From positions 1 to 36,934 of IMG/VR virus record IMGVR_UViG_3300028607_001511: a stretch of DNA of 36,934 bases, one strand, 5' to 3'. Both the position numbers and the translations under genes were made by a program. This DNA is from a virus. Below, piece by piece: positions 15,832-22,487 of the stretch. The notes beneath the pieces were generated by a model, which saw only the letters and a list, made by a program, of their open reading frames with translations, searched no databases and was not told the DNA's origin. How positions within the stretch are numbered: position 1 is the first letter of the stretch; every line of letters begins with the position of its first letter.

Positions 15832-16766
15832 GCTTGAATGATGGTCATTGCCAGACCCTGAACCTGCTCAAGTGTGAGTTTATCATGGACAAAACTCCAT
15901 GACTTTTCATGCATCCTTGTCAGGATTTCCTTTGAGGCACGTTCCTGTCTCTCTTTTGCAATCTTGATTTCAGAACCATCTTCTCTCTTGGTGCTCATTT
16001 TAGAGATTGTCCAGATCAAGAGATCAGCACCAATGTCTTTCCAAGCAGTGTGCTTGTTGTCGTTGGTGTATCCAATCTCCTGCCTTCTGCCATTCAGTTT
16101 CCAGTCCTGAAAACCGTTGCTGACCTGATCTCCAATTGCAAATTCTGGATCAGTGGAATACTGCAGATCATCAACAGTGTCATTCATGTCTGCCTCATCC
16201 TCATTGTTGTTGAGCACTTCATGGTATTCACCATGTTGCATCTCATGCCTGATCCCTTTCAGATCAGCCTCTGTTTTCACAGCATCTGCAAGAGCCTCTT
16301 TTTTCTTTTGTTTCGCTGATGGTGGTGTCCAATTCCAAGGTGCTTTCCATGATCCATCTGCTTTCTTTTCACAATCCACCCAGTGGATGTCCAGATCATA
16401 AAGATCAGCACAGATGCCCCAAGTGAAACATGCTCTCTTGAATGCATCTGAAACCTCTCCCTTGTCCTTCTCAAAATCAGAAGGCACACCACAGTCTTGC
16501 TTGGTCACTTTCGTGCCATCAGGAAATGTGATTGTGAGTGAACAGAACAGCACACCTTGTGTGTCCCTGTTGTAAGTAACCTCCCACCCATGAATGCCAA
16601 CTGCCTCGTCCAAGATTTTCCTTGGCAGTCTTGCATCAGTATATGCAACCATTGTGGCTTTGCCAGTTGCCTGATTGATGGATTGACATTTCCAATGGAT
16701 TTCATTTTCTGGGGTGAGTTGTTGGAGAGTGCCTTGAATGACATCCCAACTTTTTTCTTCAGTCAT
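15828..16766 (-). CDS. Rad52/Rad22-family single-strand annealing protein
   Basis: A 312-residue protein from ATG 16766 (MTEEKSWDVIQGTL), which follows GGAGACAAAC; the longer open frame to 16838 lacks a site. Residues ~10-130 match the Rad52/22 core: 'YTDARLPRKILDEAVGIHGW' then 'DTQGVLFCSLTITFPDG', 'DCGVPSDFEKDKGEVSDAFK' and 'RACFTWGICADLYDL'. This family anneals complementary single strands. The C-terminal 180 residues are acidic and then basic and may bind partners. It heads the recombination operon, directly after a strong terminator and an ATATGATA site. Confidence 0.75.
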   Translation of the reverse strand: MTEEKSWDVIQGTLQQLTPENEIHWKCQSINQATGKATMVAYTDARLPRKILDEAVGIHGWEVTYNRDTQGVLFCSLTITFPDGTKVTKQDCGVPSDFEKDKGEVSDAFKRACFTWGICADLYDLDIHWVDCEKKADGSWKAPWNWTPPSAKQKKKEALADAVKTEADLKGIRHEMQHGEYHEVLNNNEDEADMNDTVDDLQYSTDPEFAIGDQVSNGFQDWKLNGRRQEIGYTNDNKHTAWKDIGADLLIWTISKMSTKREDGSEIKIAKERQERASKEILTRMHEKSWSFVHDKLTLEQVQGLAMTIIQA

Positions 16767-16832
16767 GTTTGTCTCCTTTGTTTGTGTGTGTATTGATCCC
16801 ACCTGAATGCTCATCATCCAGAGTGGAATTAA

Positions 16833-16840
16833 TATCATAT
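16833..16840 (-). promoter_or_regulatory. ATATGATA site before the Rad52-like operon
   Basis: The minus strand reads TTGTAAATTATATGATATT, 67 bases before the Rad52-like ATG and just after the intrinsic terminator at 16875-16907. TATGAT resembles a -10 box. The same octamer recurs in five other intergenic places. Confidence 0.45.
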
Positions 16841-16874
16841 AATTTACAACCGTTTAGGCTTTTATGCTCTACAT

Positions 16875-16907
16875 AAAAAACCTCCCCATGTTGCCATGAG
16901 GAGGTTT
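16875..16907 (-). terminator. Strong intrinsic terminator after the TOPRIM gene
   Basis: On the minus strand the arms are AAACCTCC/GGAGGTTT, then a U-G pair, then CATG/CATG closed by a GCAA tetraloop: 13 continuous pairs followed by TTT. The full T run is six bases (16880-16875). It lies ~60 bases after the TOPRIM stop and ends the first early transcript. Confidence 0.85.
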
Positions 16908-16968
16908 CCTTCATTTCCTGACAGTGAATGCAGGTGCACCAACCGTCTTTGTCAAATTCCTGATCCAA

Positions 16969-17874
16969 TCAGACTCCTGCGTCTTCCAGTGCCTCAAGCA
17001 CAAGGCTGTAGTTGTCAGCAATCCTTCTCAAGTTTAACTTGTCATTGCTTTCCACTTCCAACCGTTCCTCATATTTGACAAGGTCAATTTCTGCCTCTAT
17101 TGCATCAGTCACAATTTCAGTCAGGTCTGATGGTTCAAGTGCATCAATCTCCCAACACTCTGTCCCAAAGGTTTCATTGTATCCACCTGCTCTGGAGTCT
17201 GTGGCTTTGGCAAAGTTGGGTGGTGGTGAATGTAGTTCAACCTGATCCATTGTCAAAGCAATGTGTTTGACCTCCAGAGTGAACTGATCCTGATTGAACT
17301 CACTGACCCTGTCATCACAGTCCCTGATCATGTCCAATCCACTGGGGTCATGGTCTCCCATGTAAAGGATCACATTGTGGCTGTGTGGCTTGAACCTGTT
17401 GAAGGCATCAAACATGGCAGTGATGGATGAATATCCTCTATTGACCATCAGCCTGACATGGTATCTGGAGCAGACCCTGCCAACGATTGCTGACAGTGCC
17501 TCTTTCTCAAGCCAGACCTCAACATTGATCTCCTGATCCTCCTGCCTGTTGACCCTGTATTGTCTGGCTGTGTCATCAAGTGCATCCCACACACTGTCTG
17601 CCCAGTAGGGGAGGCGAGGTCTGCGTAGTCTGTCCTCAATTGAGTCCCAGTCTATGAGTCCACCCATCCTGCCCTTGCCACAAAGATTCATCACCTTTTT
17701 ATATTCAGCTTTCGTGTTTGGGATGATGTCCCTTGCAACCATTTGATAGTATAACTGGCGAAGGGTCAAACGGAGTCCCTGTGCCCTGTAGGAATCAAGA
17801 ATCTCGTTGATGGTTGTCAACTTGATGAGATTCTTTTTGCTGATCCCTGCCTTTGCTCTGAAAGACTGTTTCAT
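16969..17874 (-). CDS. TOPRIM-domain protein, Spo11/TopoVI-A-like
   Basis: A 301-residue protein. The N-terminal third (LTLRQLYYQMVARDIIPNTK, then 'VMNLCGKGRMGGLIDWDSIE') looks like the winged-helix part of TopoVI-A-type proteins. The TOPRIM core follows: 'VEVWLEKEAL' with E123, 'MVNRGYSS', and 'VILYMGDHDPSG' with D174 and D176. There is no TopoVI-B partner, so it is more likely a nuclease or nicking enzyme than a topoisomerase. ATG 17874 overlaps the HAD gene stop (ATGA) after GGAGACAG. The family call is based on the E...DxD metal motif and flanking pattern. Confidence 0.65.
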   Translation of the reverse strand: MKQSFRAKAGISKKNLIKLTTINEILDSYRAQGLRLTLRQLYYQMVARDIIPNTKAEYKKVMNLCGKGRMGGLIDWDSIEDRLRRPRLPYWADSVWDALDDTARQYRVNRQEDQEINVEVWLEKEALSAIVGRVCSRYHVRLMVNRGYSSITAMFDAFNRFKPHSHNVILYMGDHDPSGLDMIRDCDDRVSEFNQDQFTLEVKHIALTMDQVELHSPPPNFAKATDSRAGGYNETFGTECWEIDALEPSDLTEIVTDAIEAEIDLVKYEERLEVESNDKLNLRRIADNYSLVLEALEDAGV

Positions 17875-18518
17875 GATCTGTCTCCTCTCTGGTCAAGTTC
17901 CTTGAACCTGTCCAGTTTGTCATCTATTTTGGGGTAGCCATAAAACTGACCCTTTTGTCCCATTGCATAAATGCGTGTGAATTTCTTGACTTTTTCATCA
18001 TCCCATTCAAATGATTCTGGTAGGATGTTGTTGAAGTCAAACTCATTTCCAAATGTTGCAAAGGGATGAAACTGATCACAGTTTGTCCACTTCACTCCAT
18101 ATCTCTCGGCTGATCTCTTGTCTCTGCCAACACCATTGTCACCAATGAAATAGACTTCATCAAGTCTGACCCCAAAGTCCTCTGCTATTCTTGCAAAGTC
18201 TTTGTCACCATGCTTGTGCTTGTCAAAGTTCATTGTGTCAAATCCATAGAATTGGAAAGCGTGAAACTTGCTTGTGGTTGTCTTGCTGTAGTCAACGAAA
18301 TATGACGCAACGCCAATCTCATCCAGTAATCTCCACACTCTCATTGGATCATGGTCATCTGTTGCAATGACAAGTTCAATTCCATTTTGCTCCATTCTAT
18401 TCAGGAACTCAAAGAGTCCCTTTCTTGCAGTCTGCTTTTCACCTGCAGGGACACCGTATCCAACGAGTGTCCCATAGCAGTCAAGCACTACAACTTTCAC
18501 TTTATTGAGTAGTGTCAT
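17871..18518 (-). CDS. HAD-superfamily phosphatase/hydrolase
   Basis: A 215-residue protein. Motif I is VVVLDCYGTLVG (nucleophile D13, Tyr at +2 as in haloacid-dehalogenase-type members), motif II is VIATDD (T53), and motif IV is VYFIGDNGVGRD (D127, D133). A Lys in KHKHGDKDF serves for motif III. The core looks intact. Phage HAD enzymes are often 5'-nucleotidases or polynucleotide 3'-phosphatases; the substrate cannot be read here. It is translationally coupled to both neighbours, with AGGAGAATAAA before the ATG. Confidence 0.75.
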   Translation of the reverse strand: MTLLNKVKVVVLDCYGTLVGYGVPAGEKQTARKGLFEFLNRMEQNGIELVIATDDHDPMRVWRLLDEIGVASYFVDYSKTTTSKFHAFQFYGFDTMNFDKHKHGDKDFARIAEDFGVRLDEVYFIGDNGVGRDKRSAERYGVKWTNCDQFHPFATFGNEFDFNNILPESFEWDDEKVKKFTRIYAMGQKGQFYGYPKIDDKLDRFKELDQRGDRS

Positions 18519-18985
18519 TTTATTCTCCTAACTTGTTTGAGTTGATCTGTTCTATTCCACCGCAAAAGCACCTCATGTCTGTTTCTCCAGAACTTGGTGT
18601 CATCCTTGATTTCCTGATGCAGTCTTTTGATTGTCTCCCTCTCTGTTTTCAGATAGTCATTTCTCCAACTGATGAATTCAGTGTGAGTGTTGAAAACTTG
18701 AGTGATCCATTTGAGTCTCAAGGTGTAGATGTAATAACCACCACCATTCATTTTCTTGAATTCCACTGTCATTGGATTGAGCTTTGTGATTCTCCCTGCA
18801 TTGACTTTGTAGGGATTCCTGTCCTGTGTATACCATTGCAACCAATCACTGCACAAGGGACTGTTGCGATAGTCAAACAAGGACAGTCTCAAATCATGGT
18901 GAGGTTTGCTCATGCCGTCATATTTGAAAGCACCAAGGTAAACCCACATCCCTGATTTGATGTCTGATTTTTTGAGTAGTGTCAT
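18515..18985 (-). CDS. Unknown early protein
   Basis: A 156-residue protein from ATG 18985 (MTLLKKSDIKSGMWVYLGAF), which follows GGAGACAAAC; the frame extends six codons further upstream. A beta-rich N-terminal half (MTVEFKKMNGGGYYIYTLRL) is followed by a long basic helix (DYLKTERETIKRLHQEIKD). No family recognised. It is the first gene after an ATATGATA site and is coupled to the HAD gene. Confidence 0.6.
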   Translation of the reverse strand: MTLLKKSDIKSGMWVYLGAFKYDGMSKPHHDLRLSLFDYRNSPLCSDWLQWYTQDRNPYKVNAGRITKLNPMTVEFKKMNGGGYYIYTLRLKWITQVFNTHTEFISWRNDYLKTERETIKRLHQEIKDDTKFWRNRHEVLLRWNRTDQLKQVRRIK

Positions 18986-19025
18986 GTTTGTCTCCTGTTT
19001 CATTACCTGTAAGGTAATGCTTACA

Positions 19026-19033
19026 TATCATAT
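19026..19033 (-). promoter_or_regulatory. TTGNNNATATGATA site before the HAD/TOPRIM operon
   Basis: The minus strand reads CTTGACTATATGATATG, 41 bases before ATG 18985. It matches TTGNNNATATGATA exactly, as do 21125-21132 and 21521-21528. It is a candidate promoter core or operator. Confidence 0.5.
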
Positions 19034-19047
19034 AGTCAAGTGGTTTC

Positions 19048-19105
19048 TCTCGACGAGAGATTCAGATTTGTGGGTCTTGACCCAGTCTTGAGTTGAAATC
19101 CCAAC
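19048..19105. repeat. Cluster of short palindromes downstream of the ParB-like gene
   Basis: Three short inverted repeats lie in a row: TCTCTCGACGAGAGA (19048-19062), GGGTCTTGACCC (~19072-19083) and GAGTTG...CAACTC (~19090-19107). No T run follows on the minus strand, so this is not a plain terminator. It lies between the ParB-like stop and the ATATGATA promoter candidate, so protein-binding sites are possible. Confidence 0.45.
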
Positions 19106-19741
19106 TCAATTTTTGTCACATATATTCAACCTGAAGACTTTCAATATATTGCACACCAAAAACCCTGTGACCCACAATGGAATCATGACAATCACCCAAG
19201 CAAGTTTCATGAGACAAAGCAAGGAGAACCATATCCAGAAAAAGGTCATGATGGTTGTTGCAAATCCAGTTGAGGTGTAATGCATCCACCATCCACACAC
19301 CATGAGTTTGAATTCATGATCTCGACCATACCTTGCAAACAGCAAATCAAATCTGTGGTTGCCATCAATGAGTCTGTATTTTTTATCTGATTTGATGTAT
19401 CCAGACTTGAACATATCTGGAGCATAGCCATGTTCTAAAAGAGACTCCACAACTGTGTGATATTTGTTGGCTTTGCCAAGACCTCTGTTTTTATATTTTT
19501 TGAAATTCAGTTTATTCCACCACTGTGGATGCAGTGGGTTTTTTCTCGGAGGCAGGATTGATTCAACATACTGGATTGCATCATCAATGTCTTGTGTGTG
19601 CCATAGCCTCACAAGATGTTCAATGTTTTTCTTATGATATGTGTCCACCTTCATTTTGTTTTTTGAAAATGTCAGGACTCTTTGGACTTTGATGTCAGAA
19701 AGTTTTACAACAACGACCTCATTTTTTTTTGAATTATTCAT
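19106..19741 (-). CDS. ParB-like domain protein with C-terminal membrane anchor
   Basis: A 211-residue protein. Residues ~10-150 are soluble, with 'YRLIDGNHRFDLLFARYG' (DGNHR at 126-130), the GxxR/DGNHR signature of ParB/sulfiredoxin-type domains. Residues ~159-203 are strongly hydrophobic with two likely membrane helices (IMTFFWIWFSLLCLM and WVIVMIPLWVTGFLVC). There is no Shine-Dalgarno site; the ATG follows an AT-rich TATTATATAGCAT, so the message may be leaderless. It flanks the putative origin, so a role in placing or segregating DNA at the membrane is attractive but unproven. Confidence 0.5.
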   Translation of the reverse strand: MNNSKKNEVVVVKLSDIKVQRVLTFSKNKMKVDTYHKKNIEHLVRLWHTQDIDDAIQYVESILPPRKNPLHPQWWNKLNFKKYKNRGLGKANKYHTVVESLLEHGYAPDMFKSGYIKSDKKYRLIDGNHRFDLLFARYGRDHEFKLMVCGWWMHYTSTGFATTIMTFFWIWFSLLCLMKLAWVIVMIPLWVTGFLVCNILKVFRLNICDKN

Positions 19742-20014
19742 ATGCTATATAATAGTTTTTTTTTATTAAAGATTTATATTATTCTGTTTTAAGATTTCTT
19801 AAAGACCCCCATTTAAGTTTTCTTATATGTGCGTTGAAGTTATCCACATAAAAGCCAAAGTTATCCACATGTTTTCCACATCCTCACTTGCCACTCATTA
19901 ACCTCTTGACCCATCTGCAAAGAATGCAGTGAGCATCAGACCATCTTGATAACCTGATCAAATAGACATCAAGAGCAATGTGTAGATTGGACATGAGCCT
20001 GTCTAATTTGGCTC
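19742..20014. other. Putative replication origin (DnaA boxes plus AT-rich stretch)
   Basis: A 273-bp intergenic region. Two perfect DnaA boxes TTATCCACA (19840-19848, 19861-19869) and one near match TTTTCCACA (19872-19880) lie in the same direction, spaced 21 and 11 bp. Next to them is a very AT-rich stretch (19741-19800) with GATTTATATTATT-like and AAGATTTCTTAAAG segments resembling an unwinding element. The phage encodes no polymerase or helicase, so a host-DnaA origin would make sense. This is the only place where I found the box. Confidence 0.65.
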
Positions 20015-20230
20015 TCACAGCACTTTCTCCTCATGTGGGTGGTATCTATGACCAAAGATGAATGTGGAGCACATTTCAATGAATGCCACTTTCCTTGTGA
20101 TTCCCCTCTCTTTGCAAACTTGATCAAGGTCTTTCACAAGTTTTGGCTCAACATTTCTAAACAAGATTTGAGATTTGGATTTGTCCACCTGCCTCTGATA
20201 AACAGACCCCTTGTTGTTTTCTTGTGCCAT
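20015..20230 (-). CDS. Small ribbon-helix-helix-like DNA-binding protein
   Basis: A 71-residue protein. The layout is a strand (SQILFRNV), helix A (EPKLVKDLDQVCKERG), a turn, then helix B (TRKVAFIEMCSTFIFG), as in Arc/CopG-type ribbon-helix-helix dimers. AAAGGAGAACAGC precedes the ATG. It lies between a terminator and the putative origin. It could regulate the ATATGATA sites or the origin, which is inference. Confidence 0.5.
   Translation of the reverse strand: MAQENNKGSVYQRQVDKSKSQILFRNVEPKLVKDLDQVCKERGITRKVAFIEMCSTFIFGHRYHPHEEKVL
20061..20090 (-). terminator. Withdrawn placement; see terminator at 20261-20290
   Basis: No terminator is claimed at this position; the hairpin described for this gene pair lies at 20261-20290. 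This entry carries no annotation weight. Confidence 0.
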
Positions 20231-20260
20231 GCTGTTCTCCTTTTTATTTATTCAGTAAAC

Positions 20261-20290
20261 AAAAAAGGGACACATTTCTGTGCCCCTTTT
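20261..20290 (-). terminator. Intrinsic terminator after the DUF932-like gene
   Basis: On the minus strand GGGGCACA - GAAA - TGTGTCCC - TTTTTT forms an 8-bp stem (one G-U pair) with a GAAA tetraloop and a six-T tail. It lies 24 bases after the stop at 20314. On the plus strand the same site has an A/C mismatch, so it is directional. The stem is nearly the same as in the terminator at 23123-23153. Confidence 0.8.
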
Positions 20291-20313
20291 CTTGGGTTGT
20301 TTTGCTTTGGCTA

Positions 20314-21063
20314 TTAAGCCTGTGCAACAATGATCCCATTTGGTGTCTTGACGAACTTCTCAGTGAACACATTGTGCAGAGCAAGTCTCCTGCTCATGGC
20401 ATGTGTTGGATCACTTTCAAGTTTGAGTGCCTCTGTGCAGGAATTAAACAAACCCCACAGGCTGTCAGTTGGGTGATCATAGTCAGGCTTTTTCCACTGC
20501 TCAAATGCCTTGGAAAGTTGGACAGGTTTCAGGATTCCTGAACCTCTCAAGATTCCCAAGATTTCCCAACCTCTCTGTTGTGTGATCTTGACACCTTTCA
20601 TGTCCTCTGCATCCTGCAGATGCTTATGGAAAACGGTGGGAGCATTTTTCAATGCCAGTTCAGTGGTTGCCTTGATTGCATCCCATCCATTCATGGTGTG
20701 CTTTTTTGACATCACAATGTCACCTGACAGATCAAGGTTGTCACAGATCATCACTGATGTTCCGATTGCAACACCATATGGTAGTGTCTTGTCATATCCT
20801 TGCCTGTAAGCAATTGCCAGTTCCTGCTCATCTGATGTGTTTGAGAATGTCAACATCCCAAACAACCTCTGACCTTTTCTGGCAAGTCCAAAGACATTAT
20901 CTTTGAAAACAAATGACTTGTCCAGAATGCCTTTTGCATAAGACTCCACCATTGTGATGACCTCTGCATGAGGTGTTGGGAAAAAAGTTGGGGTGATCTC
21001 TGGAACAGCGATTGCCCTCACTTCTTTCATTGTTGCTTGGTTGCAAAATATCATGTTGCTCAT
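20314..21063 (-). CDS. DUF932-like phage protein
   Basis: A 249-residue early protein. The segments 'AIAYRQGYDKTLPYGVAIGT' and 'VMICDNLDLSGDIVMSKKHT' match the core of DUF932 (phage/plasmid-like) proteins, in which an S/GYD-K-s..g...G..v.vCdNl..sg.....k+HT pattern is typical. Molecular function of the family is not established. It is the first gene leftward from the divergent control region, with AAAGGAGACTGAAAA before the ATG, and has its own terminator, so it is probably strongly and early expressed. Confidence 0.6.
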   Translation of the reverse strand: MSNMIFCNQATMKEVRAIAVPEITPTFFPTPHAEVITMVESYAKGILDKSFVFKDNVFGLARKGQRLFGMLTFSNTSDEQELAIAYRQGYDKTLPYGVAIGTSVMICDNLDLSGDIVMSKKHTMNGWDAIKATTELALKNAPTVFHKHLQDAEDMKGVKITQQRGWEILGILRGSGILKPVQLSKAFEQWKKPDYDHPTDSLWGLFNSCTEALKLESDPTHAMSRRLALHNVFTEKFVKTPNGIIVAQA

Positions 21064-21124
21064 TTTTCAGTCTCCTTTTTTGTTGTTATTGATTCATGAT
21101 TCATGAAAGAATTTAGTGGACGCA

Positions 21125-21132
21125 TATCATAT
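21125..21132 (-). promoter_or_regulatory. TTGNNNATATGATA site before the DUF932-like gene
   Basis: The minus strand reads CTTTGCATATATGATATGCG, 62 bases upstream of ATG 21063. It is an exact match to TTGNNNATATGATA. Confidence 0.5.
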
Positions 21133-21282
21133 ATGCAAAGGTTTATTTCAAACCTCATTTTTACATTAAAGTTTACACAGCAAGAACCAAGTCATACATT
21201 TTTACCACACATATGGTCAAGTCACCTCACTAATTTTCATGATTGTTTTCTCGACAGTAAATCCATTATTATTGATTTTTCG

Positions 21283-21290
21283 ATATGATA
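21283..21290 (+). promoter_or_regulatory. ATATGATA site
   Basis: The plus strand reads TTTTTCGATATGATATAAGC in the middle of the divergent region. It shares the octamer but lacks the TTG at the usual spacing. Confidence 0.35.
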
Positions 21291-21361
21291 TAAGCACACA
21301 AGAAGAAAGTCCCGTAAACAGGCATATAGACCCCTTCAGAGCCATTTGGCACTTTGAACTC

Positions 21362-21369
21362 ATATGATA
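21362..21369 (+). promoter_or_regulatory. ATATGATA site
   Basis: The plus strand reads TTGAACTCATATGATACAA, with the octamer and a TTG five bases upstream instead of three. Confidence 0.35.
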
Positions 21370-21520
21370 CAATTCAGTGTGTTTTCAGCCTGTATTTCAT
21401 AGGCTCATTGTAGTTTTCAATTGTTCATCTGTAGTATATTCTGTGGATATTCAATGCTCAAAATGGTGATCATGAAACATGGTTGAATGTATAAATCAAG
21501 TCTGAATTGAGTTGTTGTTT

Positions 21521-21528
21521 ATATGATA
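21521..21528 (+). promoter_or_regulatory. TTGNNNATATGATA site before the rightward operon
   Basis: The plus strand reads GTTGTTTATATGATACC, 47 bases before ATG 21575. It is an exact match to TTGNNNATATGATA, at a distance like that of the 19026-19033 site from its gene. Confidence 0.5.
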
Positions 21529-21574
21529 CCTAATCACTAAATTCTTTTAGTAAATAATAAAAAGGAGATTGAAC

Positions 21575-22018
21575 ATGAAAACAGAAGAACGACTGACCAA
21601 ATGGTTAACTGCTCCCAACTCACAAATGGCATTTCAAATAATCATCCCAGAGCTTGGACTTTGCAGGTGCGTGTTTGACATGGAAGATGACAAGGGAAAA
21701 TACAAAGGGAAAAAAGCCCACAGGAATTGGACACTGTGCAGACAGGATCACTCCAATCCAAATTTTGCCCACTATCTGCAATGTAATGATTGCAATTATC
21801 AATGGGCAAAACAATACTGGAAACATGATCACCTTGCTGATTTCTATGGCATGGCTGAAAATGTGTTTTCATTCTTGGTTGCATTGAGAGATTCCAATGT
21901 GACAAACATGTATGGTGCATCTCCCTACTTGCAGAACAAGTTTGGCTTTGCCAGAGCAACAGCCGAAAACTACCTGAAAGCATGGATGGACTCCCACAAA
22001 ATGGAGGAACTGATATGA
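21575..22018 (+). CDS. Unknown Cys/His-containing protein, rightward operon gene 1
   Basis: A 147-residue protein from ATG 21575 (MKTEERLTKWLTAPNSQ), after AAGGAGATTGAAC. It has several Cys/His residues (LGLCRCVFD, TLCRQDHSN, YLQCNDCNYQW) that could bind zinc. No family recognised. It is the first gene of a four-gene plus-strand unit, opposite to the rest of the genome, so it may act very early or take part in control. Confidence 0.6.
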   Translation: MKTEERLTKWLTAPNSQMAFQIIIPELGLCRCVFDMEDDKGKYKGKKAHRNWTLCRQDHSNPNFAHYLQCNDCNYQWAKQYWKHDHLADFYGMAENVFSFLVALRDSNVTNMYGASPYLQNKFGFARATAENYLKAWMDSHKMEELI

Positions 22019-22269
22019 TTGGAATTCCAAGTGGTTTCAAAAAATGTGGTTATAGAATAACAACAGCAGAAATCACAGATGTTCAGGGGTGGACTCTTGC
22101 CAAGGGACAATGTTTTTTTGTCCTTGAAATGAGCATTGAAAGACCCTCTGGATTTCCTGTGAACATTGCTGTTGACAATGGCTTTGAAGATGATGCCATG
22201 TTTCCAATCACTGCAATTGATGAAAGCTATTTTCTTAATCAAACAAAGGAGGAAAAGGAAAATGAATAA
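22015..22269 (+). CDS. Unknown protein, rightward operon gene 2
   Basis: An 84-residue protein from ATG 22015 (MIGIPSGFKKCGYRITTAEI). The ATG overlaps the previous stop (ATGA). Beta-rich, with an acidic tail ending in KEEKENE. No family recognised. Confidence 0.55.
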   Translation: MIGIPSGFKKCGYRITTAEITDVQGWTLAKGQCFFVLEMSIERPSGFPVNIAVDNGFEDDAMFPITAIDESYFLNQTKEEKENE

Positions 22270-22483
22270 ACCCATGACACACATCATTGAACTGTTCCTG
22301 AACAACAGCATAATGATGAACGTCTTTGGATTGGTGAACCTTGAATCAGTCAGGTCACAATTGAGACTTGAGGGATGCAAGAGAATTCCCAACACAAAGA
22401 GATTGAAAAGGATCATCAGAGAAATCTTTGATGATAAAATCACAAACAGTGTCTCATTCAGGGACACACAACAAGGAGACTGA
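22262..22483 (+). CDS. Small basic helical protein, rightward operon gene 3
   Basis: A 73-residue protein (MNKPMTHIIELFLNNSIMMN), after a near-ideal AAAGGAGGAAAAGGAA site; it overlaps the previous gene by 8 bases. Predicted to be mostly helical, with a basic middle (CKRIPNTKRLKRIIREI). No family recognised; size and charge would suit a DNA- or protein-binding regulator. Confidence 0.5.
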   Translation: MNKPMTHIIELFLNNSIMMNVFGLVNLESVRSQLRLEGCKRIPNTKRLKRIIREIFDDKITNSVSFRDTQQGD

Positions 22484-22487
22484 AAAC

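Larger units (their letters stand above)
21064..21574. promoter_or_regulatory. Divergent control region between leftward early genes and rightward operon
   Basis: 511 bp with no credible gene, AT-rich. It contains four ATATGATA octamers (21125-21132 minus; 21283-21290, 21362-21369 and 21521-21528 plus), a direct repeat ATTCATGATTCATGA (~21092-21106), and Shine-Dalgarno sites at both ends. It most likely holds the promoters of both divergent units and operator sites. Confidence 0.6.

Noticed and set aside
16759-16968. A 69-residue minus-strand frame with CTCIHC and a TTG start between the TOPRIM and Rad52-like genes
   Set aside because: It runs straight through the strong terminator (16875-16907) and the ATATGATA site, and has no ribosome site. 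The Cys cluster is suggestive, so a small residual chance remains.
20061-20090. A terminator listed at this place with zero confidence
   Set aside because: The position was wrong; the real hairpin is at 20261-20290, and the entry should be ignored.
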